Positions 44,888 to 54,999 of a stretch of DNA of 64,000 nucleotides are shown one piece after another (positions within the stretch are counted from its first letter, which is position 1; each line of letters opens with the position of its first letter). The stretch is from Desulfofarcimen acetoxidans DSM 771. Lineage in GTDB: Bacteria; Bacillota; Desulfotomaculia; Desulfotomaculales; Desulfofarciminaceae. A model generated the notes under the pieces. The model did not search any database and was not told the DNA's origin. It worked only from the letters and a program-made list of their open reading frames with translations. The position numbers were made by a program, and so were the translations under genes. The DNA lies in assembly GCF_000024205.1 (NCBI RefSeq), contig NC_013216.1:1240001-1304000 (forward strand), in the 5' to 3' direction.

Positions 44888-45647
44888 TTTATTTGATGCA
44901 AGAAATATTATAACTAAAATATGTCTCTAAGTCAAGGTTTAATGGAATAAGTATTAAAAAAAATGTCCAGCAGTACAGCTGGACGGGGAGAGATAGAACT
45001 CACCAAAGCGGAGTATTACAATTATTCCCGAAGAAATATAATATATACATCGAAACATATTAAAACTGTGTATAATGGTAAATTTTCCATACTATTTGTT
45101 TTATTGTGTTTTACTTTTTTTTCACTCAGAGGCATTAAAGAGAAAAATAGTCTGTTTTGGCCAACTCTTCTTATTTTAACATGTGGGTTAAGATTTTGAA
45201 CTATAAGATTCAGTTAATAATGAGCTTTTGATGAAAACCACCATATTTAGTGATATCTTAATAGCAAATATCTATATGTAGAGATCCGGCTGCTGATTCT
45301 TATATTAAGTTTCTCGAGAATAATTTTCATAATTTCAAATTGCGTAAGATATATATATTGTAATGTTCAAGCAAATAAGCTACAATAATATTTGGAAAAG
45401 CTATATTCAGAATTATTTACAAATTTGCAATTTCAGTTTTATCAGATTTTTTAAACTTTTTCTTAAACTTAAGAAGGATTTTTTATAGGCTTTGTAGAAA
45501 CATTAAAATCAAAATTCTTATAATGCTATAAGATGTTTTTCATTGACTCCTACCTATAAGATAAAATGTCCCACCGGGGTAATTGTTTTTAATAAACTCT
45601 GCAAAAAATACTGACTAATTAATATAACACTATAAGAGGTGATAATA
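44888..45647. other. Long intergenic region before the CODH/ACS cluster
   Basis: About 760 AT-rich bases with no credible gene. It holds one hairpin of terminator shape for the minus strand (44955-44984: GTCCAGC/GCTGGAC with an A8 run on the plus strand, so T8 on the minus) that has no gene to terminate, and presumably the tRNA-Pro and acs promoters. No clear -35/-10 pair with good spacing was found for the acs side. Confidence 0.5.
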
Positions 45648-46409
45648 TTGAAACTAGCAATCTCAGGCAAAGGCGGAGTAGGAAAGACAACCATATCCTC
45701 GGCCCTGGTCAAATTATTTTCCAAGACTCATCAGAATGTTTATGCCATTGATGCTGATCCGGACGCTTGTTTAGCTGCTGCTGTGGGAATTCCGGATGAG
45801 GCTATTAATAACCTTAAGCCTATGGTGGAAATGAAAGATGTGATAACATCGAAAACGGGAGAAGGGGTTTTTTATAATCTTAATCCCAAGGTTGATGATG
45901 TAATAGACGACTACAGCATTAAACACAATAATATAAGATTTTTGAGAATGGGAGGAATAAAGAAAGGCGGTTCTTCCTGTTATTGTAGAGAAAATACCTT
46001 TTTGTATGCTATTGTTACCTCACTTCTTCTGGATCATAACGATGTTGTAATCTTAGATATGAGTGCTGGAATTGAACATCTTTCCCGTGGTACTGCCAAA
46101 GGTGTGGACATGATGCTGGTGGTGGTAGAGCCCAGCAGAAACAGTGTCAACACAGCCAAATCTGTGCAGAAGATGGCTTCTGATTTGGGAATTAAGAGGG
46201 TTATGATTATCGGTAATAAGATTAGAACAGAAAAAGACAAGGAGTTTATTGCCGGTAGTTTTACAAATAATGAAATACTTGGATTTATTGAGTTTGACGA
46301 AAATGTTTGGGACAATGCCATGCAAGAGCAAGTTAGTGTTTCATCCCAAAAGCTGCTTTCTGATATGGAAAAAATTCAACAAAAAATAATTAAAGAAGTA
46401 GCTGGGTAA
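45648..46409 (+). CDS. cooC: CooC-type nickel-insertion ATPase (first copy)
   Basis: MinD-like dimeric ATPase that loads Ni into carbon monoxide dehydrogenase. About 253 residues: deviant Walker A SGKGGVGKTT near residue 5, the CooC dimer-interface CxC (SSCYCREN) near 112, VVILDMSAGIEHLSRG. TTG 45648 is preferred over in-frame GTG three codons earlier, which overlaps the AGAGGTGAT site. It opens the CODH/ACS cluster. A paralogue follows six genes later. Confidence 0.93.
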   Translation: MKLAISGKGGVGKTTISSALVKLFSKTHQNVYAIDADPDACLAAAVGIPDEAINNLKPMVEMKDVITSKTGEGVFYNLNPKVDDVIDDYSIKHNNIRFLRMGGIKKGGSSCYCRENTFLYAIVTSLLLDHNDVVILDMSAGIEHLSRGTAKGVDMMLVVVEPSRNSVNTAKSVQKMASDLGIKRVMIIGNKIRTEKDKEFIAGSFTNNEILGFIEFDENVWDNAMQEQVSVSSQKLLSDMEKIQQKIIKEVAG

Positions 46410-46536
46410 GGATTGTCCTTAAACTTTTAAATTTTAGTGTGGATTATCAATAAGTTTTTGCCCAGAACCTTATTATCATCCATCACTAGCAGCATGTATT
46501 GTTTACTTAACTCTATATTTAAGGAGGTTAAAGCTA

Positions 46537-48558
46537 ATGCCAAGGTTTAAAGACACCAGTCTTACTTGTCGGCCGTCAGACAAAGCGCCGAGGGTTGTTG
46601 ACCCCAAGAATTTTAGGCGGTCCGTTGATCCGGCAGTTTTGGAAATGTTTGATGTAGCTAAAGAAAAAGGCGTCATTACTGCTTTTGACCGGGTTGTAGC
46701 CCAGCAGCCCCAATGCCAATTTGGTTACAAAGGTATTTGCTGCCGCATTTGTATGATGGGTCCCTGCCGTATTAAATCAGATGAGGGTCCCGGAAGCAGA
46801 GGTATTTGCGGTGCCAGTTCCTGGACAATTGTTGCTCGTAGTGTAGGTGTTATGATCTTAACCGGTTGTGCATCTCATGGACAACATGGTAATCATATTT
46901 CTCATACTGTGCATATGGTAGCCGAAGGCCATGCCCCGGATTATAGCATTAAAGATTCTGCTAAATTACGTAGACTCTGCGAAAGATATGGTATCGCTCT
47001 TGAAAGTAAAGACGATATGCAACTGGCCAAAGAGCTTTCTGAACTGGCTCTGGAAGAGTTCAGTAGGCTTAAAGGTGAAGGCGACAGTCTCTGGTTAACT
47101 AAAAACTTAACTGCAGCACGTATTAATAAATATAAAACCCACAATGTTATGCCTCATGGTGTTCATGCATGTATTTCTGATTTGGTAACTCAGGCTCACG
47201 TAGGTATGGACAATGATCCTATTAACCTGGTATTCAGCGCGGTTCGTGTTGGATTAGCCGACCTGCAAGGCAAATGGGTTTGCACAGATATGTCCGATAT
47301 TCTTTTCGGAACTCCTAAACCGGTGCTAAGTGAAGCCAATATGGGTGTGCTTAACAAAAATAAAGTTAATATTATTCTCCATGGCCACAACCCGTTACTG
47401 AGTGAAATGATTGTTGCTGCAGCACGTGAGATGGAAGGTGAAGCTAAGGCTGCCGGTGCTGAAGGTATTCAGCTTTCAGGTATTTGTTGTACAGGTAACG
47501 AGGTTCTGATGCGTCAGGGAGTTCCTATTTGTACTTCCTTCTCATCTCAAGAATTAGCTATTTGCACCGGTGCTGTTGATGCTATGATAGTAGACGTACA
47601 GTGCATTATGCCTGGTTTAGCTCCAGTAGCTGAATGTTTCCATACAAAATTAATCACAACAACTGATCTTGTTAAGATTCCTGGTACTGCTCATATTGAA
47701 CTAAGAGAAGAATCGGCTATGGAAGATGCCAAAGTAATTATTGCAATGGCAATCGAAGCTTTTAACGAGCGTGCCGATCGTCCGGTTAATATTCCTCAGT
47801 TTAAGCAAAAAGTTGTTGCTGGTTGGAGTTTGGAAGCTATATTAGATGTATTTGCCAGTGTTAATCCGGAAAATCCAATTCGTGTTTTAAATGATGCTAT
47901 TCTGAGTGGTGAAATTAAAGGTGTAGCCGCTGTAATTGGTTGCAGTAACTTAAAAACCATGCAAGATGAGGCACATATTGAAATAGTCAAGCAAATGCTT
48001 AAAAATGACGTATTTGTAGTCTCAGGTGGATGTAACGCTCAAGCTTGTGCGAAGTTTGGATTAATGGATCCGGCTTGCATTGATGAATATTGTGGAGATG
48101 GCTTAAAGAGCTTCTTCAAGCGTATAACTGAGAAGGCTAATTTGCAGTATGGTATGCCTCCGGTACTGCATATGGGTTCTTGTGTGGATTATTCACGTAT
48201 GGCTGAAATGGTATGTAGGATGGCTGATGATCTTGGTGTCGATGTGCCGAAGGTTCCGTTTATTGGTTCTGCGCCGGAAGCCATGAGTGGTAAGGCTACC
48301 AGTATCGGTACCTGGTGTGTGGCACTTGGCTTACCGACTCAAGTTGGTACAATGCCGCCGGTTGAAGGTTGTGACTTAATTTACAGCGTTCTCACCCAGG
48401 TTGCCGGTGATGTATTCGGTGGATACTTCATCCTGGAAACGGATATTGAAGCTTCTTGGAAGAAGATGCTTGCTGCATTAGAATACAGAACCTGGAAACT
48501 TCGTTTGCACAAGAGTGTTGCAGAAGACCTTGAAACAGAGCTTTGTCAGCTTTATTAA
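46537..48558 (+). CDS. acsA: Ni-Fe carbon monoxide dehydrogenase catalytic subunit
   Basis: Reduces CO2 to CO for acetyl-CoA synthesis, or the reverse. It has 673 residues, the length of the acetogen AcsA/CooS. Near residue 64 the B/D-cluster region contains CQFGYKGICCRICMMGPCRI (in its motif form Cx6CCxxCxxxxC). Further C-cluster ligands appear in SGICCTGNE, SGGCNAQACAKFG, HMGSCVDYSR. ATG follows AAGGAGG. It forms a complex with AcsB, passing CO through an internal tunnel. Fifteen-base type spacing to acsB. Confidence 0.97.
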   Translation: MPRFKDTSLTCRPSDKAPRVVDPKNFRRSVDPAVLEMFDVAKEKGVITAFDRVVAQQPQCQFGYKGICCRICMMGPCRIKSDEGPGSRGICGASSWTIVARSVGVMILTGCASHGQHGNHISHTVHMVAEGHAPDYSIKDSAKLRRLCERYGIALESKDDMQLAKELSELALEEFSRLKGEGDSLWLTKNLTAARINKYKTHNVMPHGVHACISDLVTQAHVGMDNDPINLVFSAVRVGLADLQGKWVCTDMSDILFGTPKPVLSEANMGVLNKNKVNIILHGHNPLLSEMIVAAAREMEGEAKAAGAEGIQLSGICCTGNEVLMRQGVPICTSFSSQELAICTGAVDAMIVDVQCIMPGLAPVAECFHTKLITTTDLVKIPGTAHIELREESAMEDAKVIIAMAIEAFNERADRPVNIPQFKQKVVAGWSLEAILDVFASVNPENPIRVLNDAILSGEIKGVAAVIGCSNLKTMQDEAHIEIVKQMLKNDVFVVSGGCNAQACAKFGLMDPACIDEYCGDGLKSFFKRITEKANLQYGMPPVLHMGSCVDYSRMAEMVCRMADDLGVDVPKVPFIGSAPEAMSGKATSIGTWCVALGLPTQVGTMPPVEGCDLIYSVLTQVAGDVFGGYFILETDIEASWKKMLAALEYRTWKLRLHKSVAEDLETELCQLY

Positions 48559-48591
48559 ATATATATCTCTAAATTGAAAGGAGGATTCAGA

Positions 48592-50787
48592 ATGTCTGAA
48601 GCGATCAATTTTGATCAAATCTTTGAAGGCGCTATAGAGCCGGGAAAGGAACCTAAAAAGCTTTTCAAAGAGGCTTATGAAGGTACAATTACTGCACTTA
48701 GTTATGCTGAGATTCTTTTGAATCAGGCTATTCGGACATATGGGAAGGATAAGCAGATAGGCTATCCCGATACTGCCTACTATCTCCCGGTAATTCGCTG
48801 CTTAAGCGGTGAGGAAATTAAAACTCTGGGTGACTGTGTCCCCGTATTAAACAGAATGCGGGCCAAAATTAAAGAGGCCAAAACCTTTGAAAATGCCCGT
48901 TTCTGGGGTGAGGCTACTTGGTATGCGGCTGATATCATTGAAGCAGTTCGTTATATCCAAAATACACCGGAAAGCCCCTTGCACGTTAAGCCTTGGACTG
49001 GCTTTGTCGGTGACCCGGTAGTTCGTTCCTACGGTACCAAGATGGTTGACTGGACCATTCCCGGTGAAGCAGTTATACTGGGTCGTGCTAAAGACAGTGC
49101 CTCAGCTAAAAAAATCGTTACAAGTTTAATGGCTAAAGGCCTGATGCTCTTCCTCAGCGATGAAATCATCGAACAGTGTATGGAAGAAAATGTAAAGTTG
49201 GGTATTGACTATATTGCCTACCCTCTGGGCAACTTCACCCAGGTTGTACATGCTGCTAACTATGCTCTGCGTGCAGGTATGATGTTCGGCGGCATTAAGC
49301 CGGGCGATTATGAAGCTCAAAAAGATTACCAGCGCCGCCGTGTTTTGGCCTTTATTCTATATCTCGGTGAGCATGACATGGTTAAAACGGCAGCCGCTAT
49401 GGGTGCCATCAACGTTGGTTTCCCGGTTATTACCGACCAGGTATTGCCGGAAGACAAGCAAATTCCTGAATGGTTTATTTCAGAACCAGATTATGATAAA
49501 ATTGTTCAAGTTGCACTGGAAGTTCGCGGCGTCAAAATTACAGCTATTGATATTGATGTGCCGATTATGGTTGGTCCCGCCTTTGAAGGTGAGAGCCTGC
49601 GTAAGAAAGATATGTTCGTTGAATTCGGCGGACAGAGAACACCTGGCTTTGAACTGGTGCGTATGGCCGGAGATGACATCGAAGACGGAACTATTGAACT
49701 AATCGGTCCTGATATTGACGGGCTGGAGCCGGGAACTCAACTGCCTATAGGTATTGTAGTTGATGTATACGGCCGTAAAATGCAGGAAGACTTCGAGCCT
49801 GTTCTGGAACGCCGGGTACACTACTTTACCAACTACGGTGAAGGACTCTGGCACGTGGCCCAGCGTGATTTGATGTGGGTCAGGATCAGTAAAGATGCTT
49901 ATGCTAAAGGTTTCCGCATGAGACATATCGGAGATATCCTTTATGCCAAGTTTAAGTCCGAGTTCTCCGCTATTGTAGACAGGATTAAGATAACCCTTAT
50001 CACCGATGAAGCAAAAGTTTTGGAAATGCGTGATGTAGCCCGCGGTTACTATGCTAAGCGTGACGCACGTCTTAAAGAATTAACTGACGAAGGCGTTGAC
50101 ACCTTCTACTCCTGCCTGCTCTGCCAGACCTTTGCTCCGACCCACGTTTGCGTGGTAGCTCCTGAGCGTGTTGGTCTTTGCGGTGCAGTAAGCTGGCTAG
50201 ACGGTAAGGCTGCCTATGAAATTAACCCGCATGGCGCTAACCAGCCGATTCCTAAAGGCGCGGTTATCGATCCGGTTAAGGGTCAATGGGAATCCTTTAA
50301 CGAGTATACTTTCTCAAATTCACAGCGCAGCGTAGAGAAGGTTAATTTCTATACCATTATGGAATACCCGATGACCTCCTGCGGTTGCTTTGAAGCTATC
50401 ATGGCCATGGTGCCCGAGTGCAACGGCTTTATGGTGGTGCCTCGTGAGCACAGCGGAATGACTCCGTCCGGCATGACCTTCTCCACCTTAGCAGGTATGA
50501 TGGGTGGCGGCGCTCAAATGCCCGGTTTCATGGGTATCGGTAAATCCTATCTGCTCTCCAAGAAATTTGTACCGGCTGACGGCGGAATGGCTCGCCTTGT
50601 TTGGATGCCTAAGGCCTTAAAGGATTTATTACGCGAAGGCCTCACCGAAAGAGCTATAGAAGAAGGACTTGGTGAAGATTTCGTTGATAAGATTGCAGAT
50701 GAAACCATTGGTTCATCCGGTGAAGAAATCCTGCCGTTTCTTGAAGAAAAAGGACACCCGGCATTAACAATGGATTCACTCTTTTAA
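48592..50787 (+). CDS. acsB: Acetyl-CoA synthase (CODH/ACS complex alpha/beta component)
   Basis: Joins CO, the methyl from the corrinoid protein and CoA. It has 731 residues: N-terminal CODH-binding and CO-tunnel domain, central domain, and the C-terminal A-cluster domain with Ni-Ni-[4Fe-4S] ligands CLLCQ, HVCVVAPERVGLCG, and the CGC motif (MTSCGCFEAI) holding the distal nickel. ATG 48592 has AAAGGAGG; the in-frame TTG six codons earlier precedes that site. It is a bacterial-type AcsB carrying the extra N-terminal domain. Confidence 0.97.
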   Translation: MSEAINFDQIFEGAIEPGKEPKKLFKEAYEGTITALSYAEILLNQAIRTYGKDKQIGYPDTAYYLPVIRCLSGEEIKTLGDCVPVLNRMRAKIKEAKTFENARFWGEATWYAADIIEAVRYIQNTPESPLHVKPWTGFVGDPVVRSYGTKMVDWTIPGEAVILGRAKDSASAKKIVTSLMAKGLMLFLSDEIIEQCMEENVKLGIDYIAYPLGNFTQVVHAANYALRAGMMFGGIKPGDYEAQKDYQRRRVLAFILYLGEHDMVKTAAAMGAINVGFPVITDQVLPEDKQIPEWFISEPDYDKIVQVALEVRGVKITAIDIDVPIMVGPAFEGESLRKKDMFVEFGGQRTPGFELVRMAGDDIEDGTIELIGPDIDGLEPGTQLPIGIVVDVYGRKMQEDFEPVLERRVHYFTNYGEGLWHVAQRDLMWVRISKDAYAKGFRMRHIGDILYAKFKSEFSAIVDRIKITLITDEAKVLEMRDVARGYYAKRDARLKELTDEGVDTFYSCLLCQTFAPTHVCVVAPERVGLCGAVSWLDGKAAYEINPHGANQPIPKGAVIDPVKGQWESFNEYTFSNSQRSVEKVNFYTIMEYPMTSCGCFEAIMAMVPECNGFMVVPREHSGMTPSGMTFSTLAGMMGGGAQMPGFMGIGKSYLLSKKFVPADGGMARLVWMPKALKDLLREGLTERAIEEGLGEDFVDKIADETIGSSGEEILPFLEEKGHPALTMDSLF

Positions 50788-50821
50788 ATAATATTTATAT
50801 AAATTAATCAGTTATATATTT

Positions 50822-50870
50822 GTCGGAAAGATACTCTGTAATAAATAAAAACGCAGAGTGTCTTTCTGAC
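50822..50870 (+). promoter_or_regulatory. Large intercistronic hairpin between acsB and acsC
   Basis: GTCGGAAAGATACTCTG and CAGAGTGTCTTTCTGAC pair over 17 positions with about two or three mismatches around an A-rich 15-base loop. No U-run follows, so it is more likely an mRNA-processing or stability element than a full terminator. Confidence 0.6.
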
Positions 50871-50919
50871 ATAACTATAAAACCGTAACTGTATATTAAT
50901 CACGAAAGGAGACGGGAAA

Positions 50920-52248
50920 ATGGGTTTAACAGGTTTAGACATTTTTAAACAATTACCAAAAACGAACTGTAAGGATTGTGGTCAGGCTACCTGCTTGGCT
51001 TTTGCCATGCAAATTGCTGCAGGTAAAGCGGGATTAGACGGATGTCCTCATGTAAGTTCAGCTGCCAAAGAGGCTTTGGAAGCTGCTTCAGCACCGCCGG
51101 TTGCACTGGTTAAGATTGGTACCGGTGAAAAAGAGATTCAGCTAGGTAATGAAACTGTACTGTTCCGTCATGACAAGCGTTTTGAACATCCGACAGCTAT
51201 AACTATTTCCGTAAATGATACTGAAGATGTTGCTGCTAAGGTTCAAGCTGTTAATAAGCTTGTATTTGACCGCGTAGGCATGTTATTCAGCGTTAACATG
51301 GTTGCTGTTATAAATGCTTCCGGTGATGCTGCTAAGTTTGCAGATGCAGTAAAAACAGCACAAGAAAACACTGAGTTCCCTCTGGCTCTTTGCACTGAAG
51401 ACGCTGCAGCAATGGGAGCGGCTCTGGAAGTTGCCGGTTCTAAGAAACCTTTAATTTATGCTGCTACAGCTGCTAACTATGAAGCTATGGCTGAATTGGC
51501 TAAGAAATATGAATGTCCGTTAGCTGTGAAAGGCGCTGACATAAATGAATTAGCTGACCTTTCTGAAAAGGTAAGTGCTCTGGGTTGCAAGCAATTAATC
51601 TTAGATTCAGGTGCTCGTGAAGTTAATAAAATGTTGGCTGACCAAACACAAATCAGGCGTCTTGCTATTAATAAGCGTTTCCGCCCGTTTGGTTACCCAA
51701 CTATCGCTATCGTTACCAGCGAAGATCCGGTTCAAGCTGTTTTGGATGCCAGTGTGTATATTTCCAAGTATGCAGGTGTAGTTGTGCTGTCAACTGCTGA
51801 TCCGGCTGAAATCTTACCGTTAATTACACTGCGCCTGAATATTTATACTGACCCGCAAAAGCCGATTGCTGTTGAGTCCAAGCTCTACGCAGTTGGTGAA
51901 CCGGGACCGGATGCTCCTGTATTTGTTACAACGAACTTCTCATTAACCTATTTCTGTGTACAGGGTGATGTTGAAGCTGCCAGAATCCCGGCCTATATAT
52001 TGCCGGTTGACTCTGACGGTACCTCAGTATTGACTGCTTGGGCAGCTGGTAAACTTACTCCGGATTCAATCACAGAATTAATTAAGAAGAGTGGCATTGA
52101 AGATAAAGTTAATCATAAGAAGCTTATCCTCCCCGGTGGTGTAGCAGTTTTGAGCGGTAAACTTGCTGAGATATCCGGTTGGGAAGTGTTGGTAGGTCCA
52201 TATGATTCCGGCGGGATTCCCTCATTCCTGAAGCAACGCTGGGTGTAA
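50920..52248 (+). CDS. acsC: Corrinoid iron-sulfur protein, large subunit
   Basis: Carries the methyl group as methylcobamide from methyl-tetrahydrofolate to acetyl-CoA synthase. It has 442 residues: N-terminal [4Fe-4S] domain TNCKDCGQATCLAFAMQ with the fourth ligand at DGCP, then a TIM-barrel domain and a C-terminal corrinoid-binding domain. It heterodimerises with AcsD, encoded three genes downstream. ATG after GAAAGGAGACGG. Confidence 0.96.
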   Translation: MGLTGLDIFKQLPKTNCKDCGQATCLAFAMQIAAGKAGLDGCPHVSSAAKEALEAASAPPVALVKIGTGEKEIQLGNETVLFRHDKRFEHPTAITISVNDTEDVAAKVQAVNKLVFDRVGMLFSVNMVAVINASGDAAKFADAVKTAQENTEFPLALCTEDAAAMGAALEVAGSKKPLIYAATAANYEAMAELAKKYECPLAVKGADINELADLSEKVSALGCKQLILDSGAREVNKMLADQTQIRRLAINKRFRPFGYPTIAIVTSEDPVQAVLDASVYISKYAGVVVLSTADPAEILPLITLRLNIYTDPQKPIAVESKLYAVGEPGPDAPVFVTTNFSLTYFCVQGDVEAARIPAYILPVDSDGTSVLTAWAAGKLTPDSITELIKKSGIEDKVNHKKLILPGGVAVLSGKLAEISGWEVLVGPYDSGGIPSFLKQRWV

Positions 52249-52281
52249 GCTTTAATTTTATTGATGAAAGGGTCCGATAAC

Positions 52282-54165
52282 ATGCAAAAATTTAATATTA
52301 GCTTTCTTCCTGATAAAAAGAAGGTTTTTATTACAGAAGAAGTTAATCTTTTGCAAGCTGCTGCCGAAGCAGGAATTTTAGTAAAAGGTTCCTGTGGAGG
52401 AGACGGAACCTGCGGGCGCTGCAAGGTAATTATCAAGGAAGGCAATTATACAACAAAGCAGACCGGCAAGTTGACAAAGGAACAATTAGCCGGGGGATAT
52501 GTTCTGGCATGCCAGACTACCGCAGAGAGTGATCTTGTTGTTGAGGTTCCTGAAGCATCAAGACTGAGTGAACATCAGGTGCTTTTAGAAGAAGAAACAG
52601 TGGGTGAGGCTGTTAGCCAGACAAGCGTTGATCCCTTGTTTAAAAAGATTAAAGTAGAGCTTCCTGAACCTAGCCTTACTGATAGTATGGATGATATTGA
52701 GAGATTAAAAATGGCTGTCCGCAAAGAGACCGGGATTGAAAATTTGCGTGTAAGTTTAAATACTGTCAGCAATATACCGGGAATACTAAGGAAAGAAAAG
52801 TGGAAGGTTACAGTGTCTCTGGCCGATGTTTTAGGCTATACAGAAATTGCTGCTGTTGAATCTGGTTGGGACTATCAGAAATATTATGGCCTGGCTATAG
52901 ATATAGGTACAACAACCATTGTGGTAAATCTGGTTGACCTGGAAAGCGGTCAGACTATAGCTCAAAAAGGCAGCTATAACCAGCAAGCTGTTTACGGTGA
53001 TGATATTATATCCAGAATAGTACATGCCACGGAAGAGAAGAATGGTATGGAAGATTTGAGAAATGCTGTTCTCAAATCGTTGAATGAGCTTATTTCTCAA
53101 TTGGCATCGGAAAATCATATTGATATAAATGTCATTAACTATGCGGTTTGTGCAGGTAATACAACTATGGTGCATCTCTTCTTGGGTATTGACCCCAAGT
53201 ATATTAGATTGGAACCTTATACCCCGGCAATCAATATACCTGAGCCGATTAGAGCAGAAGAGGTCGGACTGCAAATTTGTAAAACTGCGTGGGTCTACTG
53301 TATACCTGGTATTGCCAGTTATGTTGGCGGGGATATTACTTCAGGAGCACAGGTTATCGGGATTGATAAAACAGAAAAAGTTACTCTGTTTATTGATGTC
53401 GGCACCAATGGAGAAATGGTTTTGGGTAACCAGGACTGGTTGATGGCTTGTGCTTGTTCTGCCGGACCCGCTTTTGAGGGCGGTGGAATTAAATGTGGTA
53501 TGAGGGCTATGCGCGGGGCCATTGAACGATTAGATGTGATAAGCGATACACTTGATGTGGAGTATTCAACTGTTGGAGGAGCCAAACCCGTGGGTGTATG
53601 TGGTTCGGGTTTGATAGACTGTATCGCAGGTATGCATAAAGCAGGTATAATTGATCGTACAGGTCAATTTTCATCCAACTTAACAAACCAGCGTATCCGT
53701 AATGGTGACGACGGACCCGAATATGTTATAGTTTCAAAAGAGAATTCCGGTAACGGTCAGGATATTGCATTATCGGAAGTTGATATTAAAAACCTTATAC
53801 GTTCAAAAGGTGCTGTTTTTGCAGGTATCCGTACCATGCTGAGAAAAATGGATCTGCCAATTGAGATCATTGAAGAAATTATAATCGCCGGTGGTTTTGG
53901 TCGACATATAAGCATCAAGGACGCTATAAGCATTGGCTTGTTGCCGGATGCGGAATTCGAAAAATATAAATATATCGGTAACAGTTCAGTCAAAGGTGCC
54001 AAGATGGTGCTTTTATCAAAAACGGCACGTGATGAGGCTGTGCAGTTAGCTACAAAAATGACTTATCTGGAACTTAGTATAGGCAATGATTTTATGGACG
54101 AGTATGTTTCTGCATTATTTATACCACATACAGATATGACACTATTTCCTTCACTGAGCGAATAA
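52282..54165 (+). CDS. Reductive activator of the corrinoid protein (RACo-like ASKHA ATPase)
   Basis: Restores inactive Co(II) corrinoid to Co(I) with ATP. It has 627 residues: N-terminal [2Fe-2S] ferredoxin domain (CGGDGTCGRCKV near residue 37, with further Cys in LACQTT), a linker, and from about residue 205 an ASKHA domain with phosphate loops DIGTTTIVVNL, DVGTNGEM and an AGGFG loop. It corresponds to orf7 of the Moorella acs cluster. ATG 52282 is taken, where the ferredoxin domain begins; in-frame starts six and seven codons earlier are possible. Confidence 0.93.
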   Translation: MQKFNISFLPDKKKVFITEEVNLLQAAAEAGILVKGSCGGDGTCGRCKVIIKEGNYTTKQTGKLTKEQLAGGYVLACQTTAESDLVVEVPEASRLSEHQVLLEEETVGEAVSQTSVDPLFKKIKVELPEPSLTDSMDDIERLKMAVRKETGIENLRVSLNTVSNIPGILRKEKWKVTVSLADVLGYTEIAAVESGWDYQKYYGLAIDIGTTTIVVNLVDLESGQTIAQKGSYNQQAVYGDDIISRIVHATEEKNGMEDLRNAVLKSLNELISQLASENHIDINVINYAVCAGNTTMVHLFLGIDPKYIRLEPYTPAINIPEPIRAEEVGLQICKTAWVYCIPGIASYVGGDITSGAQVIGIDKTEKVTLFIDVGTNGEMVLGNQDWLMACACSAGPAFEGGGIKCGMRAMRGAIERLDVISDTLDVEYSTVGGAKPVGVCGSGLIDCIAGMHKAGIIDRTGQFSSNLTNQRIRNGDDGPEYVIVSKENSGNGQDIALSEVDIKNLIRSKGAVFAGIRTMLRKMDLPIEIIEEIIIAGGFGRHISIKDAISIGLLPDAEFEKYKYIGNSSVKGAKMVLLSKTARDEAVQLATKMTYLELSIGNDFMDEYVSALFIPHTDMTLFPSLSE

Positions 54166-54200
54166 TAACTGCAGTAAACGTTTTGAGAGGATGTGGGATA

Positions 54201-54959
54201 ATGGCATTTCAAATCGCAGTAGCCGGCAAGGGCGGTACAGGAAAGACTACATTTTCATCACTGGTTATCCGACAGTTGATAAAAAACGGCAAGGGTCCAG
54301 TATTGGCTGTTGATGCCGATGCTAATGCAAATCTGGGTGAGGCCTTAGGGTTGAATGTGAAAGATACCCTGTCAGAGTTACTGGCTAGAATTAATAATAA
54401 CTTGGAGCCTATGCCAGCCGGCATGACCAAAGATCAATTTGTTGAATATAAGGTGCATCAATCACTGAGTGAAGGTGATGATGTGGATTTAATGGTTATG
54501 GGCGGACCGGAAGGCCCAGGGTGTTATTGTTTTGCTAATAACCTGGTAAAGGGTTTTACTGCGGAACTTAGCAAAGATTATGATTACGTGGTAATGGATA
54601 ACGAGGCCGGTTTGGAGCATTTGAGCCGTCGTACCACACAAAATATAGATGTTTTATTTGTAGTTAGTGATTCAAGTGCGCGTGGAATTAGATCAGCAAA
54701 ACGTGTTAAGGATTTGGTGGATTCAATAAAATTGACTGTTAAAAAAATGTATCTGATTGTTACCAAAGTTGAAGAAGGTTCTATTGAGGCCTTGCAGTCA
54801 GAAATTGATCGCACAGGCATTGAGTTAATAGGCACAATTCCTCTGGATGCACAGGTACGTGAGTATGATTTACACAGTAAAGCGCTTGTATCCTTGCCGG
54901 ATGATTCACCGGTAGTAGCTGCCGTTACTGATATATTAAAAAAAGCCAGTATACTTTAA
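54201..54959 (+). CDS. acsF: CooC/AcsF-type nickel-insertion ATPase (second copy)
   Basis: Second MinD-like ATPase of the cluster, 252 residues: AGKGGTGKTTFSS near residue 8, VDADANANLGEALG, CxC in GCYCFAN near residue 110, VVMDNEAGLEHLSRR. It is more similar in position to acetogen AcsF, which matures acetyl-CoA synthase, while the first copy may serve CODH; that split is inferred. ATG 54201 follows GGATGTGGG. It lies between the reactivase gene and acsD. Confidence 0.93.
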   Translation: MAFQIAVAGKGGTGKTTFSSLVIRQLIKNGKGPVLAVDADANANLGEALGLNVKDTLSELLARINNNLEPMPAGMTKDQFVEYKVHQSLSEGDDVDLMVMGGPEGPGCYCFANNLVKGFTAELSKDYDYVVMDNEAGLEHLSRRTTQNIDVLFVVSDSSARGIRSAKRVKDLVDSIKLTVKKMYLIVTKVEEGSIEALQSEIDRTGIELIGTIPLDAQVREYDLHSKALVSLPDDSPVVAAVTDILKKASIL

Positions 54960-54999
54960 ACCCCATATTATGGTTAACTAACGGAAAGGAGCGGGAGAC

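Noticed and set aside
44719-44913. A 64-residue frame over tRNA-Gln and tRNA-Pro
   Set aside because: Same artefact as above, lying wholly on two tRNAs.
44963-45199. A 78-residue frame with a hydrophobic segment
   Set aside because: It begins inside a hairpin, has no ribosome site, and its codon use is unlike the neighbours.
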